Shown here one piece after another: positions 33,580 to 41,891 of a DNA stretch of 64,000 nt. This DNA comes from JAFMJV01 sp034436555 (GTDB taxonomy: Bacteria > Chloroflexota > Limnocylindria > Limnocylindrales > CSP1-4), in assembly GCA_034436555.1 (NCBI GenBank), contig DAOTUU010000040.1:1-64000 (forward strand), in the 5' to 3' direction. The stretch's first letter is position 1, and the number at the start of each line of letters is the position of its first letter. A program made the translations under genes and the position numbers. The notes below the pieces were generated by a model that was not told where the DNA came from, did no database searches, and was given only the letters and a program-made list of their open reading frames with translations.

Positions 33580-34587
33580 GTGTCCGACGCGGTCCGCTAT
33601 ATCGGCCGCCGCTTCGTCCAGCTGCTCCTGGTCATCTGGGTCGCGGGCACGCTCAACTTCATCGTGCCGCGGCTCATCCCCGGCGACCCGATCGAGGCGG
33701 CGCTCGCCAAGATGCAGGCCCAGGGCGGTCAGTCCGCCTTCGACGCGGCGGCGCTGGCGGCCACCTACGCGGCCAAGTTCGGACTGGACCAGCCGATCCT
33801 GAACCAGTACGTCAACTACTGGACGGACCTGGTCAAGCTCGACCTGGGCGTGTCGGTCGTCAACTTCGGGCAGCCGGTCGCAGCCAAGATCGGGAACGCC
33901 CTGCCCTGGTCGATCGGCCTGCTCATCACCGCCACCCTCATCGCGTTCGTGGTGGGTACGGTCATCGGGGCGCTCCTCGTCTGGCCGCGGGCGCCGCGGG
34001 TGCTGAGATGGGTGGCCACGCCGCTGCTCATGCTGTCCACCGTCCCGTACTACCTGCTGGCGATCATCCTCATCTACGTCTTCGCCATCAGCCTGCGGCT
34101 GTTTCCGGCGGCGAACGGCTTCAGTCCCACCACGATCCTGGGCCTCAACCTCCACTCCGCCCTGGACATCGCTGGCCATGCCTTCCTGCCGGCGCTGTCC
34201 ATCGTGCTGGGTGCGGTGGGCTTCTGGGCGCTGGGGATGCGCAGCCTGATGGTGAACGTGCTGGGCGAGGACTACATCACGTATGCCGATTCGAAGGGCC
34301 TTGCCTCGTCGCGCATCTTCCTGCGCTACGGCCTGCGAAACGCACTGCTGCCCCAGGTGACGGCGCTCGCCCTGGCCCTCGCCACCGTCGTGTCGGGAGC
34401 CATCCTGGTGGAGGCCATCTTCAACTACCCGGGGCTTGGCGGCCTGCTGTTCAGCTCCGTGGTGAACAAGGACATCTTCGTGATCAACGGGATCGTCTCG
34501 GTGCTCATCGTCACGCTCGCCGTGACGGTGTTCCTCATCGACCTGCTGTATCCGCTCATCGATCCGCGCATCCGGCACAGCCGATGA
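33580..34587 (+). CDS. Peptide/nickel-type ABC transporter permease (DppB type)
   Basis: A 335-residue permease: first helix AVRYIGRRFVQLLLVIWVAG, then TLNFIVPRLIPGDPIEAALA and KFGLDQPILNQYVNYWTDLV, GVSVVNFGQPV, an EAA-type loop (DSKGLASSRIFLRYGLRN), ILVEAIFNYPGLGGLL and a terminal PLIDPRIRHSR. The GTG at 33580-33582 lies nine bases after GGGGAGGA. Its last bases overlap the DppC-type start (ATGA). It begins the plus-strand part of the second complete importer. Confidence 0.92.
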   Translation: MSDAVRYIGRRFVQLLLVIWVAGTLNFIVPRLIPGDPIEAALAKMQAQGGQSAFDAAALAATYAAKFGLDQPILNQYVNYWTDLVKLDLGVSVVNFGQPVAAKIGNALPWSIGLLITATLIAFVVGTVIGALLVWPRAPRVLRWVATPLLMLSTVPYYLLAIILIYVFAISLRLFPAANGFSPTTILGLNLHSALDIAGHAFLPALSIVLGAVGFWALGMRSLMVNVLGEDYITYADSKGLASSRIFLRYGLRNALLPQVTALALALATVVSGAILVEAIFNYPGLGGLLFSSVVNKDIFVINGIVSVLIVTLAVTVFLIDLLYPLIDPRIRHSR

Positions 34588-35492
34588 GCACCGTGCCGCG
34601 GTCCGAGGCACAGGCCGCGCCCGGGACGATCGCGGCGCCGCGCCGTCGGTCGCGCCTGGGGCGCGATCCGCGCATCACGCCGCAGCTCATCGTGGGCGCG
34701 GGGATGCTGGGCCTCCTGGCGTTCGTGGCGATCGTGGGTCCCCTGACCGTGGATCCGGCCAACGCGGACGTGACCGCGGTCAGGCCGCGCATGCCTCCCA
34801 GCGCCGAGTACTGGCTGGGCAGCGACACACAGGGGCGCGACCTGTGGAGCGTGATGATGCTGGCCATCCCGAACACGCTCAAGGTGGGCCTCATCGCGGG
34901 CATCGTGGGGACCGTCATCGGCGTCACGCTCGCGCTCATCGCGGGCTATTTCCTGGGTCCGGTGGACTCCGCCATCCGCATCGTCTCGGACTCGCTGCTG
35001 ACCGTGCCGGGGATCGCGATCCTGGTGGTCATCGCGGCGAACATCCAGCAGATGACCGTGGAGGTGATGGCGCTCACCGTCGCGGCGCTCGCCTGGATGT
35101 TCCCCACCCGGACGATCCGCGCTCAGGTGCTGACGATCAGGGAGCGCTCATACGTCGAGGTGGCGCGCGCCAACGGGGTGGGCCCGTGGGGCCTCATCTT
35201 CCGGGAGATCATGCCCAACCTGATGCCCTTCATCGCGGCCAGCTTCGTGGGTGCCGTGGCGGGCGCCATGCTCGCGTCGATCGGCCTGGAGGCGCTCGGC
35301 CTGGGCGCCATCCAGATGCCCTCCCTGGGCATCACCATCTATTGGTCACAGGAGTACACCGCGGTGCTGCGCGGGATGTGGTGGTGGTGGCTGCCGCCGG
35401 TGATCGTGATCTCCTACATCTTCATGGCGCTGTTCCTGACGTCGGCGGGGATGGACCGCTTCGCCAATCCGCGGCTGCGACGGGGAGGCTGA
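34584..35492 (+). CDS. Peptide/nickel-type ABC transporter permease (DppC type)
   Basis: A 302-residue permease with a basic cytoplasmic tail, first helix QLIVGAGMLGLLAFVAIVGP, the DppC-type YWLGSDTQGRDLWSVMML, an EAA-type loop (EVARANGVGPWGLIFREIMP) and ASIGLEALGLGAIQMPSLGI. A Trp-rich MWWWWLPP segment precedes the last helix. ATG overlaps the previous stop; the next gene begins eight bases after its stop, with GGGGAGG inside the end of this gene. Confidence 0.92.
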   Translation: MSTVPRSEAQAAPGTIAAPRRRSRLGRDPRITPQLIVGAGMLGLLAFVAIVGPLTVDPANADVTAVRPRMPPSAEYWLGSDTQGRDLWSVMMLAIPNTLKVGLIAGIVGTVIGVTLALIAGYFLGPVDSAIRIVSDSLLTVPGIAILVVIAANIQQMTVEVMALTVAALAWMFPTRTIRAQVLTIRERSYVEVARANGVGPWGLIFREIMPNLMPFIAASFVGAVAGAMLASIGLEALGLGAIQMPSLGITIYWSQEYTAVLRGMWWWWLPPVIVISYIFMALFLTSAGMDRFANPRLRRGG

Positions 35493-35499
35493 TCGGCCG

Positions 35500-36765
35500 A
35501 TGACCGCACCCGTCCGGGAACCCGCGTCCGCGGCCGCACCCACGCACCGCGCGACCATCGGCGACGGCCCGCCGGTCCTGCGCGTGGAGGACCTCCGGGT
35601 CGTCTACCGCACGCCCGTGGGCGACGTGCCGGCCGTGGACCGCGTGTCGTTCTCGCTCCAGCCGGGCCAGCGGCTGGGGCTCATCGGCGAGTCCGGCTCG
35701 GGCAAGACCACGATGGCGACCGCGCTGATGCGCCTGACGCGACCGCCCGGGCTGATCGCGGGCGGCCGGGTGCTGCTGGGCGACGTGGACCTGATGACCC
35801 TCGACCCGAGGCGGCTCCAGGAGACACGGCTGCGGGACATCGCGCTCGTGCCCCAGGGGGCCATGAACTCGCTCAACCCGGTGATGCGCGTCGGGCACCA
35901 GATGAGAGACGCCATCGAGGCGCACGAGGGCCGGGCGGCGCGCCGGGGCATGGACGAGCGGGTCGCCCGGCAGTTCGCCCGGGTGGGCCTGCCACCCACA
36001 GTCGCCAACCGGTATCCGCACGAGCTGTCGGGCGGCATGAAGCAGCGAGCGGTGATGGCCATCTCCACCGTGCTGGACCCGCGGGTGATCATCGCCGACG
36101 AGCCCACGAGCGCCCTCGACGTGGTCGTCCAGCGCCAGGTGATGCAGACGCTCGGGCGGCTCCAGGAGGGCATCGGCTCGGCGGTCGTGCTCATCGGCCA
36201 CGACATGGGCCTCATCGCGCAGTTCGCGGACCTCGTGGGCGTGATGTACGCCGGTCGGCTCGTGGAGATCGGGCCCGTGGACGACATCCTGACCGCGCCC
36301 CGGCACCCCTACACGAGACTGCTCATCGAGTCGCTGCCCAGGCTCACCGAGCGCGGCAGGCTGGTGGGCATCCCGGGGCTCCCGCCCGCGCTCCTGAGCC
36401 TGCCCGCAGGCTGCGCCTTCAACCCGCGCTGCCCCTACGCGTTCGACCGGTGCCTCGAGGAGGTGCCCGAGACGCAGGCGGTCGGCGAGGGGCGGCGCGC
36501 CGCGTGTCATCTCTACCCGGGGCACGCCGAGCTGCCCCCGCTGCCGACCGCGGTGGTCCTCGGCCCGGACGCGCCGCTCGAGGAGACCCAGGCGCGGATG
36601 GAGGGCCGCCCCGAGCCCGGGCGGGCGGACGCGGACGCGGACCTCGCCCGGGAGCTCGCCGCCGAGGAGGGTCCGCTCGCGCCCACGCCGAGTTCGGCGA
36701 TGGGCATCACCGACCTTGCCCGGTCGGACATCGACGAGCTGCATCGCGGGAGGGGCGGCTCGTGA
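35500..36765 (+). CDS. Peptide/nickel-type ABC transporter ATP-binding protein (DppD/OppD type)
   Basis: A 421-residue ATPase. Walker A GESGSGKTT, signature LSGGMKQRAVMAIS, Walker B VIIADEPTSALD, switch His in GHDMG. The C-terminal Cys cluster reads CAFNPRCPYAFDRC. It is longer than the DppD-type protein at 11874: a 25-residue Ala/Pro N-terminal tail and about 80 extra C-terminal residues rich in Pro, Ala and Glu without recognisable domain. Its TGA overlaps the next gene's GTG by four bases. Confidence 0.92.
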   Translation: MTAPVREPASAAAPTHRATIGDGPPVLRVEDLRVVYRTPVGDVPAVDRVSFSLQPGQRLGLIGESGSGKTTMATALMRLTRPPGLIAGGRVLLGDVDLMTLDPRRLQETRLRDIALVPQGAMNSLNPVMRVGHQMRDAIEAHEGRAARRGMDERVARQFARVGLPPTVANRYPHELSGGMKQRAVMAISTVLDPRVIIADEPTSALDVVVQRQVMQTLGRLQEGIGSAVVLIGHDMGLIAQFADLVGVMYAGRLVEIGPVDDILTAPRHPYTRLLIESLPRLTERGRLVGIPGLPPALLSLPAGCAFNPRCPYAFDRCLEEVPETQAVGEGRRAACHLYPGHAELPPLPTAVVLGPDAPLEETQARMEGRPEPGRADADADLARELAAEEGPLAPTPSSAMGITDLARSDIDELHRGRGGS

Positions 36766-37916
36766 GCACCCCGTTGCTGGAGCTTCGGAACGTCACGAAG
36801 GAGTTCGTGAGCGGCGTCCGGAGGTCCGCCTCGAACACGACCGTGGCGCTGCGAGACGCGAGCCTCGTCGTGCCCAGCGAGTTCCCGACGGCGACTGCCG
36901 TCGCCGGTGAGTCAGGCTCGGGCAAGACCACCATGGCGCGCCTGCTGCTGGGCTACATCAGGCCCACGAGCGGCCAGGTCCTGTATCAGGGCGTGGACAT
37001 CACCAAGATGAGCAAGGCCCAGCGCATGGCCTTCCGCCGCGAGGTCCAGCCGATCTTCCAGGACCCCTTCGAGGTCTACAACCCGTTCTACCGGGTGGAC
37101 CACGTGCTCACCACGCCCCTCAGGAACTTCGGGATGCACCGGGGTCCGGGCGAGGCGCGCCGGCGCATCGAGGAGTCGCTCGAGATGGTGGGCCTGCGGC
37201 CGCGCGAGACGCTGGGCCGCTACCCCCACGAGCTGTCGGGCGGCCAGCGCCAGCGGATCATGGTGGCGCGCGCGCTGCTGCTGCGGCCCCGGATCATCAT
37301 GGCCGACGAGCCGGTGTCGATGGTGGACGCGTCGCTCCGCGCGACGATCCTCGACGAGCTGCGCAAGCTCAACACCGAGTTCGGCATCTCGCTCCTGTAC
37401 ATCACCCACGACCTGACCACCGCGTACCAGGTGTGCGACGACATCGTGGTGCTGTACCAGGGCTCGGTGGCGGAGGCGGGGTCGGTGGAGCGGGTCATCC
37501 GGGAGCCCCGGCACCCCTACACGCGGCTGCTCGTGTCGTCGATCCCCGACACCGACCGGTCCCGGCGCTGGGGCGAGGACGAGGTGCCCGTGCCCGAGTC
37601 GTCCGCCGGGCGGACCACGCGCGGCTGCCGCTTCGCGCCGCGCTGCCCGCACGTCATGGACGAGTGCTGGACCACGGTTCCGCCGCTGTACCGGGTGGAC
37701 CCGGACCGGGCCGCCGCCTGCTTCCTCCACAGGGAGGCGCCGTCGCTCCCGTCGGAGGGGATCGGCGCGGTCTTCCATGGGCGCGCATCGCCCGCCCCGG
37801 CCGGGGCGGCGCCCGAGTCGCCGAGGGGGCCGGGGGCGGCGCCCGAGATGCCGGGCGGGACGGGGACGCCACCCGCCACCGAGGCCCCGGCCACGCCTGC
37901 CGTCCCCACCGCCTGA
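36762..37916 (+). CDS. Peptide/nickel-type ABC transporter ATP-binding protein (DppF/OppF type)
   Basis: A 384-residue ATPase. Walker A GESGSGKTT, signature LSGGQRQRIMVARAL, Walker B IIMADEPVSMVD (the usual Ala-Leu is Met-Val), switch His in THDL, and the C-terminal Cys cluster CRFAPRCPHVMDEC. The final 55 residues are Pro/Gly/Ala-rich, with the repeated GAAPExP unit. GTG 36762-36764 is chosen because it overlaps the previous stop (GTGA) and homology begins there. Twenty bases later a D-aminoacylase-like gene begins, pointing to import and hydrolysis of an N-acylated or amide-bonded substrate. Confidence 0.92.
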   Translation: MSTPLLELRNVTKEFVSGVRRSASNTTVALRDASLVVPSEFPTATAVAGESGSGKTTMARLLLGYIRPTSGQVLYQGVDITKMSKAQRMAFRREVQPIFQDPFEVYNPFYRVDHVLTTPLRNFGMHRGPGEARRRIEESLEMVGLRPRETLGRYPHELSGGQRQRIMVARALLLRPRIIMADEPVSMVDASLRATILDELRKLNTEFGISLLYITHDLTTAYQVCDDIVVLYQGSVAEAGSVERVIREPRHPYTRLLVSSIPDTDRSRRWGEDEVPVPESSAGRTTRGCRFAPRCPHVMDECWTTVPPLYRVDPDRAAACFLHREAPSLPSEGIGAVFHGRASPAPAGAAPESPRGPGAAPEMPGGTGTPPATEAPATPAVPTA

Positions 37917-37936
37917 GCCTGAAGGGGGCCCCCTCG

Positions 37937-39541
37937 ATGACCCTGGACCTGCTCATCACCGGCGGCTGGGTCGTGGATGGGACCGGCAACCCTGCGTACC
38001 CCGCGGACATCGCGATCACGGGCGATCGGATCGTGGACGTGGGCCGCCTGCCCGGCGCCACCGCCGAGCGGATCATCGACGCGACGGGTCGCGTCGTGAC
38101 ACCCGGCTTCATCGACGCCCACAGCCATTCGGACTGGGTGCTGCTTGCCAACCCCACCGCGGAGAGCGCGATCCGGCAAGGCGTGACCACGGAGATCGTG
38201 GGCAACTGCGGCATCAGCCAGGCCCCCGTCACGGACGAGAACCGCGCCGCGGTCACCGAGTTCCAGCGGTCCTACGGCTACGAGGGGGAGGTCGTCTGGG
38301 ACTCCTTCGCGTCGTACATCGACGTGGCCCGCGCGACGGGGACGTCCATCAACTACGGCCACCTCATCGGCCACAACTCGCTGCGGTCGGCGGTGGGCAT
38401 CACCGGACCCGACAGCGATGAGGGGCAGCGTGCGCGGATGGAGCGGCTCGTGGCGGAGTCGCTGGAGCAGGGCGCGCTGGGCATGTCCACGGGTCTCGAG
38501 TTCGACCCGGGCCGAAGCGCACCGCGCGACGAGATCCGGCGACTGGCCGCCGCCATGCGCCCGTACGCCGGCAGCTACGTCAGCCACGTCCGCAACCGGT
38601 CCTCGGAGATCGTGGATGCGACCGAGGAGTTCATGGGGTACGTGGAGGCGGCGGGCGGCCGGGGTCAGTTCTCCCACCTCAACGTGCGCGCCAACACGGG
38701 CGCCGCCGACGACGCCTGGGAGTGGACGGTCGGTCGGATCGAGCGCGCGCGCCGTGAGGGCATCGACGTCCTGACCGACACGATCTCGATGACCCAGGGC
38801 CTGGGCGGCATGACCGCGATCCTGCCGCCGTGGGTGCTTGCCGAGGGCAACGAGGTCGCTGCGGAGCGCCTGGGTGACCCGCAGATCCGCAGGCGGCTGC
38901 GCACGGAATGCGACCGCTACTGGCGCTTCATCCACCGCGGCGAGTGGCATCGGGTCCGGCTGATGGCCAGTCCGCAGCACCCGGAGCTGAACACGCTCAC
39001 GTTCCCGGAGATCGCCCAGCAGCGGGGCACGGACGAGTGGGACGCCTACTTCGACCTGCTGCGGGATGCGGGTCCGGCCATGGACCGGCTGCTGATGTTC
39101 GGGGAGCTGTACAGCGAGCAGCATCTCGCGGACATGGTCTCGAACCCGATGTTCATGCTGGCGGTGGATGCTGTGAACTCCACCACGCAGCCCGGCACAC
39201 TCGCCTCGCGCACGCGCCAGCCACTGGTCTATGCGGGCCAGTTGACCTATCTCACGAAGTTCGTCCGGGAGACCGGGCTGCTGCGGCTCGAGGAGGCCGT
39301 GCGCAAGATGACCTCGATGCCCGCGATCCATTTCGGGCTGGGCCGTCGCGGGCTGCTCCAGCCGGGGTTCGCAGCGGACGTCGTGATCCTGGACATGGAG
39401 CGCCTGGCCACGCCAGCCACGCTCGGTGAGCCAGCGGTCTACAGCGAGGGCGTGGACCACGTGCTGGTCAACGGCGAGCTGGTCCTGGACGGCGGCCGGC
39501 ACACGGGCGCCCGGTCCGGCCGTCCGCTCCTGCGGGTCTGA
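37937..39541 (+). CDS. N-acyl-D-amino-acid deacylase (D-aminoacylase)-family amidohydrolase
   Basis: A 534-residue amidohydrolase. The N-terminal beta-sandwich begins DLLITGGWVVDGTGNPAY and metal-site motif GFIDAHSHSD supplies His-x-His; the Cys found in D-aminoacylases is in GNCGIS; HLIGHNSLR and SHVRNRS supply further ligands. The C-terminus has the usual FADVVILD-type motif (FAADVVILDMERL). Expected to hydrolyse N-acyl-D-amino acids or related amides. Its placement at the end of a peptide-type importer operon supports an imported amide or dipeptide substrate. A perfect 12-base palindrome (AGGGGGCCCCCT) overlaps its ribosome-binding region. Confidence 0.85.
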   Translation: MTLDLLITGGWVVDGTGNPAYPADIAITGDRIVDVGRLPGATAERIIDATGRVVTPGFIDAHSHSDWVLLANPTAESAIRQGVTTEIVGNCGISQAPVTDENRAAVTEFQRSYGYEGEVVWDSFASYIDVARATGTSINYGHLIGHNSLRSAVGITGPDSDEGQRARMERLVAESLEQGALGMSTGLEFDPGRSAPRDEIRRLAAAMRPYAGSYVSHVRNRSSEIVDATEEFMGYVEAAGGRGQFSHLNVRANTGAADDAWEWTVGRIERARREGIDVLTDTISMTQGLGGMTAILPPWVLAEGNEVAAERLGDPQIRRRLRTECDRYWRFIHRGEWHRVRLMASPQHPELNTLTFPEIAQQRGTDEWDAYFDLLRDAGPAMDRLLMFGELYSEQHLADMVSNPMFMLAVDAVNSTTQPGTLASRTRQPLVYAGQLTYLTKFVRETGLLRLEEAVRKMTSMPAIHFGLGRRGLLQPGFAADVVILDMERLATPATLGEPAVYSEGVDHVLVNGELVLDGGRHTGARSGRPLLRV

Positions 39542-39549
39542 CCCCGCAC

Positions 39550-39573
39550 GTCACCCGCGATCCGCGCGGTGAC
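39550..39573 (+). terminator. Short bulged hairpin after the deacylase gene
   Basis: GTCACCCGCG pairs with CGCGCGGTGAC around a three-base loop with one bulged C, nine bases after the stop. Plausible end of the importer-deacylase operon; no T-run. Confidence 0.4.
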
Positions 39574-39595
39574 ACGGCGATCGCGTCGATGCTGG

Positions 39596-40027
39596 CTATG
39601 CGGTCCGACGTTCCAGCCGCCGCCTCCGGAGCACCGTTCGGGCCGCGATGAGCGGCTCCGCGTCGATCCCGAGAGCGTCGTCGACCAGGCTTGAGGCGGC
39701 CTGCGCGTCTCCCTCGCGCATCATCCGGTCGAGTGCAGGGTGGAGGTCGACCAGCGACGACGTCTGCTTGGCCGACAGGCGCGGGATGAGCAGGTGCTCG
39801 GCCTCGCCGTTCTGGAGATCGCCCATGTCTGCGACCCCGGCCACGAGGTTCTCGTCCAACTGCTCGATCGCCCGCAGGTATGCCTCCGAGATGGCGGTCC
39901 ACGACCGCGGCTTTCCGACCGCCGCGGCTGCGAACATCTCACGAAGTGGCTCACATCCAGGTGACGTGGCGACCCGATTGCTCGTGACGCGGCGCACCGC
40001 TGTGGGCTTCTGCCCGGGGGACGTCAT
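39596..40027 (-). CDS. Hypothetical protein, possibly a gene remnant
   Basis: A 143-residue soluble protein with no domain I can assign. The middle reads WTAISEAYLRAIEQLDENLV and AGVADMGDLQNGEAEHLLIP; the end is helical and basic (SLVDDALGIDAEPLIAARTV then LRRRRLERR). The basic tail is vaguely like the C-terminal end of N6-adenine DNA methyltransferases, so this could be debris of a restriction-modification gene, but that is weak inference. It faces the importer-deacylase operon, its codon use looks less GC-extreme than its neighbours, and no partner gene is nearby. Confidence 0.4.
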   Translation of the reverse strand: MTSPGQKPTAVRRVTSNRVATSPGCEPLREMFAAAAVGKPRSWTAISEAYLRAIEQLDENLVAGVADMGDLQNGEAEHLLIPRLSAKQTSSLVDLHPALDRMMREGDAQAASSLVDDALGIDAEPLIAARTVLRRRRLERRTA

Positions 40028-40126
40028 CGATCAAGGGTGCCACGAGCAGGCGACGAGTGGAAGGACGGGCTCAGATGGACCACGCACCCATCGTCCCGCG
40101 ATCCCGTGCCAGCTCGATCGGCACGA

Positions 40127-40447
40127 TCACCCCGCGGTCGGCTCCTGCGTCAGCTCCGCGTACACCACGACCTTCGCCGGTTGCCGGAAACCGAGCACCA
40201 GCTCCACGCGGAGGACGGTGCCGCTGCGGACATGGTCGTCATCCTCGTGGACCGTGATGGGCGCCCCGATGGCGGGCCAGATGGCGCCCTCGATGACCGC
40301 CACGCGCCGATCCCCGGCCGCGGTGTCACGGACCTCCGTGACGGTCGTGTTCCAGCGGTTGGGCAGCGTTGGGTGCGGCCAGTTCCAGGCGGTCGCGGGC
40401 TGCTCGCCCAGGCCCACGATGGGTCCCTTCGGCGTGCCCATGCTCAC
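40127..40447 (-). CDS. Hypothetical protein, coupled to the upstream small protein
   Basis: A 106-residue protein with no recognised domain and no signal or membrane segment. It looks beta-rich (alternating hydrophobic strands such as RRVAVIEGAIW and VLRVELVLG, then KVVVYAEL). The GTG start overlaps the preceding stop by four bases (GTGA), strong evidence that it is real and translated together with the alpha/beta-barrel protein upstream. Function unknown; a small binding or scaffold partner is one possibility. Confidence 0.5.
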   Translation of the reverse strand: MSMGTPKGPIVGLGEQPATAWNWPHPTLPNRWNTTVTEVRDTAAGDRRVAVIEGAIWPAIGAPITVHEDDDHVRSGTVLRVELVLGFRQPAKVVVYAELTQEPTAG

Positions 40448-40770
40448 TTGATCTCCGACTTGTCGACGAGGCGCAGGATCTCCGTGTCGTACGGCGCGAT
40501 CGTCGTGGGATAGATGCCGTCGAACACCACCGAGACGAGCGCCGGGTAGCGCGTGGCGGTCGCGTTGTACTCGTCCCAGGCGGCCATGGACGGGTACCGC
40601 TCGACGGTCACCAGGACGTTGTGGCCGCCGTGGATGGGCGCCCAGATCTCCATCTCCGGGAACCCGTTGGCGACGAGCGCCGCGGACATGTCGCGCAGCG
40701 CGACCCGCAGGTTCTTGCCCTCCCCGACCTTGGGCACGAACCGCTTCTGGATGATGACCTCGGTGGACAC
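40444..40770 (-). CDS. Small protein, probable dimeric alpha/beta-barrel fold
   Basis: A 108-residue protein beginning VSTEVIIQKRFVPKVGEGKN. The pattern beta strand, helix, ferredoxin-like repeat (VLVTVERYPSMAAWDEYNAT) recalls the dimeric alpha/beta-barrel group (NIPSNAP/ABM-type), whose members include small monooxygenases and sugar-metabolism accessory proteins. GTG 40768-40770 was chosen because the fold begins there and the frame upstream is Pro/Gly-rich. Co-translated with the 106-residue protein downstream. It is divergent from the mannonate-dehydratase-like gene. Confidence 0.55.
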   Translation of the reverse strand: MSTEVIIQKRFVPKVGEGKNLRVALRDMSAALVANGFPEMEIWAPIHGGHNVLVTVERYPSMAAWDEYNATATRYPALVSVVFDGIYPTTIAPYDTEILRLVDKSEIK

Positions 40771-40874
40771 AGCTGATGCCTCCGGTGCTCCGGGCCGGTC
40801 CGGCCGACCCGCTCCCACAAGCCTACCGGGCGATCCCGTGCCGGACCGGCCTGCGACGCGACCGGGCGCCTTGG

Positions 40875-40880
40875 TACCGT
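40875..40880 (+). promoter_or_regulatory. TACCGT -10-like box six bases before the start codon
   Basis: TACCGT ends six bases before the ATG at 40887, too close for a leader, and no Shine-Dalgarno is present. Consistent with leaderless transcription of the mannonate-dehydratase-like gene. Confidence 0.4.
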
Positions 40881-40886
40881 CAGGGG

Positions 40887-41891
40887 ATGCAGCCATCACG
40901 CATCCGAATCGGCGTCGGCCAGGTCCGTTCCCTCGACAGCCACACGATGGCCTGGGCGCGCCAGCTGGGCATCACCACGTTCCAGATGAACACCCCGGAC
41001 CTGCCGGGCGAGGACGGCGTCTGGCACGAGGCCGACCTGCGCAGGCTGCGCGATGCGGTGGCCGCGGAGGGTCTCCGGCTGGAGGCCCTCGAGAACGTGC
41101 CGATCGCGTTCTACGACCGGGTGATGCTGGGCAGGCCCGGCTGGGAGGACCAGCTGGAGCGGTACTGCACCACCATCCGCAACATGGGTCGGGTGGGCAT
41201 CGGTCTGCTGGGACACCATTTCATGCCCACGTTCGTGTGGCGCACCGCGCTCGACGCGCCGGGCCGGGGCGGTGCTCTCGTGACGGCCTTCGACGCGGAC
41301 CTCGTGGGTGCCGGCAATCGGGTGGACTACCCGCAGGCACCGCCCACCGAGACCGCCTCGCTCGAGGAGATGCGCCGCAACTACGGTCGCTTCCTGGATG
41401 CCGTGCTGCCCGTGGCGGAGGCGTCCGGCGTCCGCCTGGCGCTCCATCCGGACGATCCGCCGGTGCCTGCCATCGGCGGCGTGGCGCGACTGTTCACGAG
41501 CCCCGACGACCTCGCGTGGGCGATGGAGCGGTCCGGCGGCAGCCCGGCGTGGGGCATGGACCTGTGCCTCGGCACGGTGTCCGAGATGACCGGCGGAGCC
41601 GAGGCGGTGCGTCGGGCGATCGACCTGCTGGGGCCGCGCGGCCGCATCTTCTACATCCACCTGCGCCAGGTGCAGGGCGAGGTGCCGCGCTTCCAGGAGT
41701 GCTTCATCGGCGAGGGGAGCTACTCCGCGGCGGCCGTCATCCGACAGCTCATCGCGGTCGGATTCGACGGCTTCCTGCTGGACGACCATGTGCCGCACAT
41801 GACCGGCGACACACCCTATGGCCACGTCGCACGGGCGCACGCCATCGGCTACATGCAGGGCCTCCTGGAGGCCATCCAAGGAGGAGCGTGA
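40887..41891 (+). CDS. Mannonate dehydratase (UxuA)-like TIM-barrel protein
   Basis: A 334-residue TIM-barrel protein with UxuA-type motifs: LALHPDDPPVPAIGGVARLF, GMDLCLGTVSEM, and FYIHLRQVQGEVPRFQECF with GEG following. UxuA converts D-mannonate to 2-keto-3-deoxygluconate using a divalent metal held by His, Cys and Asp residues in these motifs. Length is a little under E. coli UxuA. It is followed, with a one-base stop/start overlap (TGATG), by an epimerase-like gene that could make a sugar acid from an aldose or uronate. The start codon lacks a ribosome-binding site and looks leaderless. Confidence 0.78.
   Translation: MQPSRIRIGVGQVRSLDSHTMAWARQLGITTFQMNTPDLPGEDGVWHEADLRRLRDAVAAEGLRLEALENVPIAFYDRVMLGRPGWEDQLERYCTTIRNMGRVGIGLLGHHFMPTFVWRTALDAPGRGGALVTAFDADLVGAGNRVDYPQAPPTETASLEEMRRNYGRFLDAVLPVAEASGVRLALHPDDPPVPAIGGVARLFTSPDDLAWAMERSGGSPAWGMDLCLGTVSEMTGGAEAVRRAIDLLGPRGRIFYIHLRQVQGEVPRFQECFIGEGSYSAAAVIRQLIAVGFDGFLLDDHVPHMTGDTPYGHVARAHAIGYMQGLLEAIQGGA

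Noticed and set aside
39596..40027. Calling the 143-residue protein a restriction enzyme or methyltransferase fragment
   Set aside because: Only a vague resemblance of the basic C-terminal helix; no catalytic motif (NPPY, PD-ExK) is visible, so it is left as hypothetical.
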